From Tetrahymena elliotti 4EA (taxonomy: Eukaryota; Ciliophora; Oligohymenophorea; Hymenostomatida; Tetrahymenidae), in the NCBI GenBank assembly GCA_000231825.2, contig JH720307.1, forward strand, positions 618,389 to 682,388: a stretch of 64,000 bases of DNA, read 5' to 3'. This document shows, piece by piece, positions 49,901-61,088 of the stretch (the stretch's first letter is position 1; each line of letters starts with the position of its first letter). Below the pieces are notes generated by a model, which saw only the letters and a list, made by a program, of their open reading frames with translations, made no database searches and was not told where the DNA came from. Both the position numbers and the translations under genes were made by a program.

Positions 49901-50550
49901 AGAGGATATGTGTCTTTTCTTTACTTATTCTGAGAAAGGCAAGGGTGTAGAATTAATACCTAATGGAAGTTAAATATAAGTAACAAAAGATAATTTAGAT
50001 TAATATCTTAAAGAAACTTCATAATATCTTCTCCAAAAACGTTTCTAAAATGCCATAACTCATTTATAAGAAGGATTTGAGTCAGTTTTCTCTTCTGATA
50101 TACTTTTAAAATTCATTCATCCAAATGAATTATCTATTTACACTTGTGGCTTAAGGGAAATTGATGGAGCATTTTTACAAAAATTATCTACTTTTTCAGG
50201 AGGTAATTCAATATTGTAAAGTTATTATTACAGATATCTTTCTGAATCTACCACTTAAATGCTTCAAAATTTCTTGAAATTCATTACAGGTAATAATTTT
50301 TATCTAATAATTCAATAAAATATTCTTATTTATTATTATTAAATAAAAAGGTTCTGGAAGTATTCCTTTTGATTATTCAAATTTCAAACTTGTAATCGAT
50401 TTTATCTCTGGCATGAATCTAAACAAGTTACCTCTTTCACATACCTGCTTCAGGTCAATCGAAGTACCTCACTATAAAAGCTATGAGCAAATGAAATCTA
50501 AATTTGATTTAGCATTTACTCTTGGTAGTGAAGGATTTGCTTTTGGATGA
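34943..50550 (+). CDS. Giant HECT-domain E3 ubiquitin ligase
   Basis: HECT ligases accept ubiquitin from an E2 on a C-terminal Cys and pass it to a substrate. The start reads MGNCMKSKG, a Gly2/Cys4 context that could be N-myristoylated and palmitoylated, although residue 6 is Lys rather than the preferred Ser. Exons 34943-35126, 35195-35740 and from 35792 join in phase. A very long exon from about 36842 was read without TGA to about 39660 and appears to continue to about 43400. Introns become frequent after 43.4 kb. The N-lobe begins at about 49210 (FKDEKGIDAGGLRREFYEL). The C-lobe has LPLSHTCFRSIEVPHYKSYE with catalytic Cys at 50446-50448 and ends GSEGFAFG before TGA. Estimated length is 4,600-4,900 residues. 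The long N-terminal part is Gln/Asn/Lys-rich and shows no domain I recognise, so the substrate is unknown. Confidence 0.88.
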
Positions 50551-50882
50551 AATACTTCCTTTAAGTTATTATTAATTTAACTTTTTACATATTTTAATAA
50601 AATAGCATTTAATTAAATATATCTTATAAATATTTTCAATCATAAAAAGATTAAAGGTTTTATTTTTATTTATGTTAAATAAATTTATTTTAAATCATCT
50701 TCTTTCTGATCAACATAAATTTAATCTAACATAAATTTATCAAGCTATTAATTTGGTTTAGAAACAATTTTATTAAATCTTACTTTAACAAACAAAAATA
50801 TTCTTAATCTTTTTGTTTCACTTACATAAATTTGATGCATCGTTGAACAGTTCAAAAATTTTTAATCAAAAAAGTTACCGAA
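50551..50882. other. Intergenic AT-rich region
   Basis: 332 bp between the HECT stop codon and the tRNA-Tyr gene. Nothing recognised. Confidence 0.45.
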
Positions 50883-50966
50883 CCGAACTTAGCTCAGTTG
50901 GAAGAGCATCGGACTGTAAAGTTTGTAGTCATCCGGTGGTCCCCGGTTCGAACCCGGGAGTTCGGA
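50883..50966 (+). tRNA. tRNA-Tyr(GUA) with an 11-nt intron
   Basis: The acceptor CCGAACT pairs fully with AGTTCGG, with discriminator A. The anticodon stem TCGGA/TCCGG flanks loop CTGTAA...A, with anticodon GUA at 50916-50918. An 11-nt intron (50920-50930, AGTTTGTAGTC) sits one base 3' of the anticodon, the canonical position between nucleotides 37 and 38; removing it leaves a 73-nt tRNA. The T arm CCGGG-TTCGAAC-CCGGG is standard. Introns in tRNA-Tyr are common in eukaryotes and need the tRNA splicing endonuclease. Confidence 0.95.
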
Positions 50967-50974
50967 TTTTTTTT
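50967..50974 (+). terminator. Pol III terminator of tRNA-Tyr
   Basis: A run of eight T directly after the tRNA discriminator base. Confidence 0.75.
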
Positions 50975-51391
50975 AATTTTTTTCAAAAGTATATTTGATA
51001 AAATTTAAATCCTTTGTGTAAGTATTTTTAGTAATATTAATACATATTAATTTCTAAAAATAAAATAAAATTCTAAATATTTTTGGTAAAATAATATCAA
51101 TTAGATTTTTGAGATAAATTATAAAATTTTTAAGAGTCAATTAGATAGATAGATATCTGATGAGTTAACATCAATTTTTAATCATTAAAATGCAATTAAT
51201 AAGGGGTATCTATTTTATTATTAATAGAAAATCTAATTAAGTATAAGATTAATTTTTACAATTCTAAACAATCAAAAATATTCAGATTTAGTTGTTTATT
51301 TTTATAGTAGCAATTAATTTTATTAATAAATTCTAAATAGCAAAGGTCAGTAGGATTAGAATTAGATAGAACTTATTTTCATCTTCTATAA
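50975..51391. promoter_or_regulatory. Upstream region of VPS18
   Basis: AT-rich sequence between tRNA-Tyr and the VPS18 start codon; a short GATA run is visible near 51144-51155. No specific promoter element recognised. Confidence 0.4.
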
Positions 51392-54300
51392 ATGTCATAA
51401 TTAAAAGAAGGGTATATTGAGGATAGCGTAATTATTCAATCAAATTACTTTTGGGAGTGATGAAATTTATATTTACTAATTTATATTATAAAGATTGATG
51501 AATTCGGCTTCCAAGATAAAATTTATAATTCTTAGGAAATATTTTAGAGACTAAAGCAATATGACCCAGTTGGGATTACTCTTGATTCAGAAAAAATTAA
51601 ATTATTTGCAGTTAGTACTCATTAAATTGTAATTGTTACTGATTAGAATAAAGTTTATCGCTTGCGTGAAGAGCTTGATGAAAAATTCATAAATTATCCT
51701 GTACCAGAAAAAAAAGTTGAAAATCCAAATAAAGAATTCAAAGAAAAGATTAAAGATATGGGCAAACAAATTCTATTCTTAGGTGCTCAAGGTCCAAAAA
51801 TTTCTATTGATAGAATTTTTTTAGATCCAAATGGTATTAAATTATTTTTTCAGCTTATTTACTTTAGATTGTTTATAAATTTAATAGATTAAAAGAAATT
51901 TAGCCAATTTATTTAGCAATTTAACATTTTTTTAAAAGCACAAATTGAGAAATACTTCTTTACCATATTTAATTTGTAGGTTATCATTGTATTTTGACAT
52001 GTGACTCAGGCTGCAGTTTTTATTTAAATTATGATCATAATAAAATAAAATTTCTCAAAAATTTGAAGGGAACAGAATTCGTTATAAAAAGTATAGGATG
52101 GGATGAAACATGCACAAAAACTACAACAAAAGTATATTTATTTATAAATCAGAATATAAGACTCAGAATTTTTACTATTTAATTAACAGAATCTACTTTT
52201 TGGAACTCAAGAAGGATTGCTATTTATTTACAAAATAGAAATAGGTAAAAACAATGAAATAATAGATTGTAATCCAGAAAAAGTTCTCTCCTTAAAAGGA
52301 GGTAGATCTGTCCTCTAAATAAATTATCTTAGATTGGGAACAGAAGAAAGTCCTAAAATTGTAATATTAGTATCAACAAGCACTTCAATATTTACCTTTC
52401 ATGGTACTGATTTTAATTTGATGTTCTCAAAATTCAGAACTATAGAAAGTTAAGAACAAGCAGAGTTGAAATTCCCAAATATTACACTAACCTCTGTAAT
52501 GAGTGTTTGCTACACATTATAAGAAGATACAGGTAAAAAAGAACCTCACTCTTTTATCTGGACAAACGGAGTAGCTCTATAAGTATTTGATGTAAGAATG
52601 TTATATCATATTTTATTTCAAATAATATTTTATTAAAAAACTTAAATTTTCAAAATATAGATATTGAGTCCTTAAGATTTGCATTTAAAATTTTATTTTT
52701 AAAACTACTTTACTGCTTAAAATAAAATTTCATATTAAAATTATTGACTCTAAAAAACACTTGGAAAATATTTCATCAAATCTAAAATTTCTTAAATTAT
52801 CCTTTTTTTTAGGAGTTAATTTAAATTTTTAAATAGAAATAAAAATTGTTAAAAAAACTAAAATTTGTTTCAAAAAATTTTTTTTATTTAAAAAATGATA
52901 ACATAAATTTATATTTTTTATTATGAAAAATATTTAAATAGATTCCTTCAGAAGCTTCTTCTCTATAAGAGACAAAATATTATAAATATGCAAAAAATTC
53001 AGATGAACACTCAAACGATGAATATAAAGTAAAAGAAATGCCAATTGATATATTTTTAAGTGAGTTTCACTACTTTCTCTTACACTCTGATTAGCTTACA
53101 ATTTTGTCTAGAATAAATGAAAAAATAGTTTAAAAGTTTGACCTTAAAACAATGGGTTATGTTTATGGTATGAGTTTTGATTATTCAAGCCAATCCTTAT
53201 GGATATATTCATCAAAATAAATCTAAAAGCTTAGTATTAAAAATGAAGGAACAGTAAATTTACATTAAAATTAGCTTATTTGAGAATAAACCATTATTAA
53301 TTTTTAGGATGCTTGGAGATTACTATTAGAAAAAAGGATGATCAAATAGGCATATGAAATTAGTATGAGAAATGGTCAAGATGCTACTGAATATGTATTA
53401 TTAAATATTATTTAATTTTTTATATATTTCTATAATTCAGTTAGGAGGACTTTATGCTGATTCTCTTTTAGAGGCTAAGAAGTATCAAGAGGCAGCTAAC
53501 TAATATTTTTAGACATCAAGAAGCTTTGAAGAAATTACTTTAAAATTCTTAAATTTATAGATGAAAGGAGATATGGATTCAGTAGAGGGTTTAGAAGGTA
53601 AAATATTTGGTTTTATTCTTGTTTTAACTTTTAAAATTTAATAGTTTACTTGCTGTTGTGGTTAAGTAACTTAGGCCCAGATGCAAAGTCTTAAAGAATA
53701 ATGATTATCAACTGGTTGATTGAACTTAAAGTAAGTCGCTATAACTATTACATTTAATAAGTTACAAGTAAAATTATTTCTTTTCATGGGAGAATTTTAA
53801 CTTAATTAATAAATAGAATATAAAATTCATCGTCCAAAAGATTAACATGGGTCTGATTGGATTAAATATTAAGATTATAAAAAATGGGAAAGATCTCTTA
53901 ATTTCTAAGATCAGAATATAGAATAATTTTTATAATAATATTGTGATGATATTCCAGAGGAATCTATTTATCAGATCATGCAAAGCCATGGAAGGCTCAA
54001 AGAGTGCATTTAATTCGCTAAGTAAAGAAAAACTTATGAAATGATTGTATAACATTATATTAATGAAGAATAATTTGATAATGTAATTGAAGTTTTTAAA
54101 GGTATTTCCAAACCTAAAAAACTAGCTTAGCTTTTACAAAAAGTAAAATTAAAATTAAACTTAAACTTTTTATGAATTAATTAATTTATTTTGTATTAGT
54201 ATTGTCATATATTATTGCAAAAATATGCACCTGAAACTATTGATTTAATGAAAAAATCTATTGAATCTCTCAGAAAATATAAGTTCAAAACAGAAAAATT

Positions 54301-55702
54301 AGTTATAGGTATCATGAATGTTCCTGAAAAGCACAAAAAGGATGCTATAAGTTTTATTTAGCTACTTGTTGAAAATAATTATAAAGAAAAAACAATTCAT
54401 AATCTCTATATTTATTTATTATGTGATAAAAACTATAAATAAGAACTAAATAGACATTTAGGATAACAATAAGAAAAAATTATGAATGAACAAAAAATTA
54501 GCTTTGATATTGACTTTGCTTTAAGGCTTACATCTTAAAAGATGCTTAGAAATGCTCAAATTTAGATATATGGGTAAATTAAATTTATTATTCTTATTTT
54601 TTATTTAAAATTCAAAGCTTGTTCAAATTCTAATTAACTCCCTAAAAAAACAAAACAAAATGAGACATTTTTTATTTTTGAATAGAATGATGGATTTGTA
54701 TTAGGAAGCAATTGATCTAGCTTTAAATCAAGAACTTATTGAATCAGCTATCAGTTTTGCAAGAAAAACTTACTTTAAAGAAGAAAAGAAGAAAAAAATG
54801 TGGCTTAAAATAGCTAAACATCTTTTGAATAAAGGAGGAAATAATGTGCAAGAAGTAATTAAAATGATAAATGATGAGTAATAGTTTATCAAAATTGAAG
54901 ATCTACTGACTTAGTTCAGTGAGAATGTTAAAATTGAGCATTTTAAAGATTAAATTTGTAATTGCTTACAAAACTATAATTCAGAAATAAAAGAATTAAA
55001 ATAGATCATTAAACAATATTCAGACTCAGCTGATAAATTGCAAATAGACTTGAAATTAATCAAAAATAGATATGTTGAAATGAGTTAAAATGTAACATGT
55101 ATGGAATGTGTCCAGAGTCTTTTTAGTGAATCCTTTTATATTTTCCCTTGTATGCATGGATTCCATAAAGTAAAAATATTAATTTATTTTCATTTTTAAT
55201 TTAAATGAATTTTTTTGTAACCTAAAAAAAAGGCTTGCTTGATATAAAAAATGAAAAAGGATAACATAGACTAAAGCAAAATAAATCTAATAGAGTAACT
55301 AAATTAGGAAATTGAAATTTTGTAATAAAAACAATTAAAGATTGAAGTTAGAAAAAGTAAATTTTTTAAATAATTTTATATTTGCTTATTTCAAAACAAA
55401 TTTAAAGGACAATCAGGTAGTGGATTCTTTAATAATATCAACTAAATTTTTTCATCTGCCAGAGGAGGATCAGAAGAAATAGAAATTAATTAATAACAGA
55501 TGAGCTTAAATGAAGAGAGAGAGCTATAAGAATAAAAAGTAAAAATTAATTTCCCTTAAACTAAAATAAAAACATGTTTTAATAGTTAAAAATAGATTAA
55601 CTTTTAGCAAATGAATGCATATTCTGTGGGCCTGGAGTAGTTGATAATATATTCATGAAATATGAAAAGGATAGAAACTCTAAAACATCTTGGGAATTAT
55701 GA
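51392..55702 (+). CDS. VPS18: Vps18-like subunit of the CORVET/HOPS tethering complexes
   Basis: Vps18 is a core subunit of the HOPS and CORVET complexes that tether endosomes, vacuoles and lysosomes before fusion. The start at 51392 (MSQLKEGYIEDS) is joined by an intron to IDEFGFQDK. An N-terminal beta-propeller follows (VGITLDSEKIKLFAVST, FLDPNG, SIGWDE, FGTQEGLLFIYKIE). The middle is an alpha-solenoid with the Vps18 signatures AWRLLLEKRMIKQAYE, LYADSLLEAKKYQEAANQY and SRSFEEITLKFL, then YLLLWLSNLGPDAKSQR. The C-terminus is a RING: Cys at 55098-55100 and 55107-55109, CMHGFH at 55149-55166, and a last pair CIFC at 55616-55627, split by introns. TGA is at 55700-55702. Alternatives within the class-C VPS group (Vps11) fit the solenoid motifs less well. 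Many short introns are present and not all boundaries were fixed. Confidence 0.88.
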
Positions 55703-55994
55703 ACAATTTCAATTTCATTTATTCAAATTTATATTAATAAAATTAATAAATTTTAAAATAAAATACTAATTTATTAAATTCTTATAACTATCAATTTTGA
55801 AAAAATAAAAAAATTTTATATTTTTTGTTAGGTAAATTTCATAAAAATTAAATTTGAATTTAATTAAAACATTGATAAAAAAATTAAAAATTTAATAACC
55901 CTAATATTTGATAAATTAATTGTTAATTACTTTGAAAATTTCTTCTTCAATTCTTATTTTTTCTAAAATAAATTTTTAAATAAAAATATGAATC
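55703..55994. other. AT-rich flank before assembly gap
   Basis: Downstream of VPS18 up to the run of N. No gene recognised. Confidence 0.4.
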
Positions 55995-56399
55995 NNNNNN
56001 NNNNNNNNNNNNNNNNNNNNNNNNNNNNNNNNNNNNNNNNNNNNNNNNNNNNNNNNNNNNNNNNNNNNNNNNNNNNNNNNNNNNNNNNNNNNNNNNNNNN
56101 NNNNNNNNNNNNNNNNNNNNNNNNNNNNNNNNNNNNNNNNNNNNNNNNNNNNNNNNNNNNNNNNNNNNNNNNNNNNNNNNNNNNNNNNNNNNNNNNNNNN
56201 NNNNNNNNNNNNNNNNNNNNNNNNNNNNNNNNNNNNNNNNNNNNNNNNNNNNNNNNNNNNNNNNNNNNNNNNNNNNNNNNNNNNNNNNNNNNNNNNNNNN
56301 NNNNNNNNNNNNNNNNNNNNNNNNNNNNNNNNNNNNNNNNNNNNNNNNNNNNNNNNNNNNNNNNNNNNNNNNNNNNNNNNNNNNNNNNNNNNNNNNNNN
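55995..56399. other. Assembly gap (405 N)
   Basis: 405 undetermined bases between VPS18 and the transhydrogenase 3' end. The flanks are AT-rich and noncoding, so the gap probably lies in a convergent intergenic spacer. Confidence 0.99.
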
Positions 56400-56715
56400 A
56401 TCTAAAAAAATTCATTTTTAAAATAAAGATTTTTTTTTTTAATTTAAATTGTAAGTTTGAAATTGAATTATAAAACGAAAATAAATAATCTAAATTCTTT
56501 TTAACTCGAAAATATTTTTTTTCATTTAATTAAAAACTGTTTTGAAAATAAAAGTTAAATAAACACAAATAATTCTCAATAAAAATATTAGAAATATAAT
56601 TAAAATATATTCTTTAAGTGAAATCATAAAACAAATAAAAAACTAAATAAAGCGTTTACTGATTTGTTTAATTTTTTTTTTCCAATTAAAATATAAGGTC
56701 AATAAATATATAAAA
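56400..56715. other. 3' flank of the transhydrogenase gene
   Basis: AT-rich sequence between the assembly gap and the transhydrogenase stop codon. Nothing recognised. Confidence 0.4.
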
Positions 56716-59700
56716 TCATTCAGAGTTATCAATTACTCTGTATTCTCTAGGAGTAAAGTGAGTAATGGCTCTAATTGTAAGAGCAAAACCACCAACAACG
56801 CACACCATAGCAAACATATTTCCTAGAGTTGCAATGATTGTAAAGGCAGAGAAGAAAGCTACATTCTCTTCTTGAGAGAAAATAAGCATACAAGCAATAC
56901 CAATACTTCCACTCAATGTTTATAAGAACAGAAGTAAAGGTCCATTCAAACCAGGATCGACTTATCTGATTACTGTATCACCAACAAACAAAGCAAGAAT
57001 AAAAAGCCCTAACTAGAAAATGAATTCACTATCAGTTAAAATTCCCAAGAAAAGACACAAAAGAAGAACAAACAAAGTTAAAAAAGTTGCAAATACACCT
57101 GGATTCCTTTTTTTTTTAGTAAAATTGTAATCTTGTAAATAAATAAAATTGAGTAATTTTTGAATACTTGTTGATTTCTTCTTCTCTTTTTTCACTAAAT
57201 TAATCACTGACTAAGTTAACAACATATTCTTTAGAGCTTTCATATAATTCCCCTGTCTTTCTGAGAGTGTCTTTGCATTTTTATCCAAATGTCTTTTCTT
57301 TATTTTCTTCCAATAATTTATCAGTGCCATCCAAATGAACAGAAGCTTCTGAGTGTTAGATATCAATAGCTTTTTTTTCACTTTCATCATCTTACTTATC
57401 AACTAATTTTGACTCTGACTAATCAGGAATCTCACTTTCATTAGCTATTTTTTCATGGACATGTTGATGCTTCTTAACTGATTTATCTGAGACATCTTTG
57501 CCTTAGTGTAAATACTATTTTAAATATTTATTTTAAAAATTAAAAATTAATTTTAAATTATTCATTACACAAACTTCTCTCAATGTCTCATCTTCTAAGT
57601 CAATCAAACCAAGCTCTAAATTTTTGTTTAAGAAGATCTAATTGAATAAGTGATTAACACTCAAAGAGTGAAGTTCACTAGATTATCTATTTAGCTTTTA
57701 GCAATAGGTTCCAAATCCATATCCAACGACATGAATACCCAAATTTGTATCATAATTAACTTTATCAAGTTAAGTAAAAGAAGTGTTACCTCCTTTTTCT
57801 GCTGCTAAATCTACAATAACAGAACCTCTTCTCATCAAGCTGCATAATTCTTCATTTAAAATTTTAACAGCAGATCCATCATCCTTAAAAGCTAATTTTA
57901 AATAATAATATTTTTATCTTCTATTAATATTTGTTATTTTTACAAGCTGTGATAACAAGATCAGTTGTTTTAAGAACTTCCTTAAGAGCATTCTTTTGAA
58001 TTTCTTCGACATGATTTGGGTTGTTATTAACTATTTCATAACTATAAAAAAATTTTGTTAATTTCTTAAAAGACGAGAAAATAAAATATTACACGAATTC
58101 AACTGGAATGAAACCACTTTTCTTAATTAAATGCTTTAATCCATCTCTTCTGTCGTAGACCTTAACAACAGATCCATATTATTTTGCTATGCTGGCTACA
58201 GTTAAGCCTAATTGATCTGCACCAATAACAAGAACGTGAGCTCCTGGTGATCTACCAGTACTGTTATAGACTGGACGAGCAATCTTGTTTAAGTAATAAA
58301 AACCTTCAAAAACTGAACGATAACATGAAAGAGTTTCTTAATTAGCTGATGTACTTAGCTTCTGAGCACGTAAAACTTCAGGAGCAATGTCACTTAAGTC
58401 AATCACAGAAAGTTTCTCATTCTTAGATAGTTTAGCAATAATTTGTTTCTTTTCTTTTCCAAGAGGAGCTACCAATAATTCAACAGCCTTTCCAATTTGA
58501 TTAATTTGCTTATCCTTTATTTAAGAAATAAAAACTAAGATATTTGCATTTTAGAAAATTTCATTTGAAGTAGCAATTTTTGCTCCAGCCTTGTAGTATT
58601 GCTCATCAGAAAATCCACTAGATTTACCAGAATCTTTCTCAATCCATACATGAACTCCATTTCTATTTATAAAAGAAATAAATATCTTGTTATAATTAAA
58701 TATTTTAGGTTTACTTCAATAAAGGTTTAACAGCAGAAGGAGTGATGGCCACTCTAGTATCATTATTATCAGATTGCTCATTATACACACCCAAAACTTT
58801 TTAATGAAAAAAATTTTTATTTTAAAAAAATAATTTAAAATTATTAATTACTTCTTGTAGCCTTCTTAACGAGGTCTTCCAAATCATCAGGGTTAGCTGT
58901 TTGTTAAGGGACTGAATTTGATTGAACTTAAATAGCTACTCCTGATAAAATAAGGTTTCTTTCTTCAGGATCCATATCAGTGAAACCCTTTCTCTAGAAA
59001 TCTTTAACAATATTAGTCAAAAGTTTGCATGCATCTCCTTTTAAGACAGAGATATTTTGCTTATCAAATAATCCATTTCCTTTGTATTTTTCAACTTAAG
59101 TTTCAACATAAATAACCTTAGTAGCTTCCCAAACTTTGCATGTAGGCATTTTGTAGTTACTACTGTTTTTGTCAGTCAAATTATCAGGATCAACTTCATC
59201 ATAAGCTCCAACAACAACAGCAAGATCATAATCAGCAAAATCTACTTCATTTAGTTACTTAATCTTAGAGTAAGGGATATCAAATGAAGTTAAAACTGCT
59301 TAAATATGTCCTAATTATTTAAACAACAATAAAATAAATAAAAATTTGAAACATTTATTCATTAAAAATAATTTACCAGGAATTCTTCCAGAGCAAGGAT
59401 GAACACAAAAAGTAACTTGCTTTCCCAAATGTTATAATGCGAAACTAATTTCACTAATTGCCTAAGTAGAATTGGATTAATATATACCATTACCAGGTAC
59501 AAATACAATTTTGTCATTATAAAGCAACTCATGAGAAAGATCATTTTCGTTGATGAGTTAGTTTTGATATCCAAAATATTAATTTTCTGTTTTATAATTT
59601 TTATTAAATCAATTTATTAATTTTTATAAAAAATATATTTTTACCAGAAGCAACAGAGTCGTTGCTATTCTTTGACCAACTCTTGAAGAAAACTTAATGA

Positions 59701-61088
59701 ACCTTTACATTTAATCCTCTAGCAGATTACAAAGTTAATGATAATCCACCTGTTAAGCAAAGAGCACCAACAAGCAATAAATAATGTCTATCAAGCATAA
59801 AGCCAACAAAAACAATGGTTAAACCTGTTAAGAAAGTTTAGCAGGGAACAACAATATTCATTTCTTTAGGTTAAGCAGAAACGGTCTATTTTTAATTGAT
59901 TTAATATTAGAAATATTAAAAATAATCATTTTAATTTAAAATGGAAGAATTTTTACCAATCCCCAACCAATATAAAGTGAGAGGAAGATAATAACCCAAA
60001 GAGTCCATCCAAAGTTAAACCAAATATAGAGGATAGATAAAACTACAATACTGATGATAACGATTGTGTTAAACAAATCCCTTTTCTTTCCAATAGTTTC
60101 CAAAGGTGCCTTAGCTAGATTTTTTTTATCAAGCTTATAGAAGGAAGTCAAGGTTGATGAAAACAGGGTAGATCCCAACCAGCATACAATTACAGTCTAA
60201 ATTGAAGCAAAGCCTTCAAATTCAACATCTAAGTACTCATAACGTTCATACTATGCTAAGCCAAGTAAAAAGCAACCAACTCCAACCATAGCTTATAACA
60301 AGCAAATAGTTTGACCAATTTATGACATCTTTGCCTAATGGTTTTATTATTATAATAAAATATTTTATTTTAAGAAATAAAAGAAAGTTAAAATGATTAA
60401 TTAAAAAATAAATTAAATAGTGAGAGTTTAGTAATATTTTTAATTTTCTGTTTAATTAGTAATATAGTAATTTTATTATTACAGTGAGACCTGCAAACAA
60501 ACCAATAGCTCCTCCTACTAGGAAAGAAACTAACCATCTAAATGAATCGCCAAGATCCCAAGTACTTGAAAAGAAAGAAGCCCAAATAGCTAAAATCATA
60601 CCTCCTAATCCTATGAAGACTCCCCTTCTAGCTGTTTTTACTGAGTTGAAAGAGTAAATAGCTAATATAAACATAAAACTAGCAGCAAAGTAAGAAGCAG
60701 TTTAGAAGTCAGTCACTTTATTTACCTTCAATTCTTCTTTACTTTCAGTCTTTGTTTTAGTTTCAGTAGGATCTTTAGTCTCTGTTATTTCATTTTTATT
60801 ATTATCAGTAGTTTCTTTTTTTTTCTCTGTAGTCTCTTTACCCTTATCAGCACTAGTATCATCCTTATCTTTACTACTATCCTAGCCAATTTTGCTCAAG
60901 AATCTATGAACTTTTTCATTATTTACGATACTATTGCACCAAGATTATATTTTCTTTTTAATACTTGAAAAAGAAAAGAAATCAAATATTCCTCCTTCAG
61001 ATTGATTAGGAAGAGTAACTTCTTCAACTAATTTTAACTTTGAGTGCCCGGTTCTAGTTTTAAAAGAACCTCCGTGTTATTTCAACAT
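56716..61088 (-). CDS. NNT: Fused beta-alpha proton-translocating NAD(P) transhydrogenase
   Basis: Couples hydride transfer from NADH to NADP+ to proton entry across the inner mitochondrial membrane, supplying NADPH. The start at 61088 (MLKQHGGSFKTRTGHSK) is basic and fits a targeting leader. An acidic linker and beta-type membrane helices follow (VKTARRGVFIGLGGMILAIW, SFLVGGAIGLFAG, MVGVGCFLLGLAQY). Next is the NADP(H)-binding domain III (FVPGNGIY, TFCVHPCSGRIPG, DLAVVVGAYDEV, MPTCKVWEA). The NAD(H)-binding alpha domain I comes after it (NDTRVAITPSAVKPLL, SPGAHVLVIGADQLGLTVA, SVVKVYDRRDGL, RRGSVIVDLAAEKGGN). Last are alpha-type membrane helices (NPGVFATFLTLFVLLLC, DPGLNGPLLLFLQTLSGS, GNMFAMVCVVGGFALT), ending VIDNSE at TGA 56718-56716. 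The beta-then-alpha order is the protist type and opposite to the animal enzyme. Several short introns interrupt it. Confidence 0.94.

Noticed and set aside
50813..50998. Plus-strand frame across tRNA-Tyr
   Set aside because: The region is a complete tRNA-Tyr cloverleaf with a terminator; the frame is incidental.
55963..56473. Frames spanning the run of N
   Set aside because: They consist of undetermined bases and cannot be evidence of a gene.
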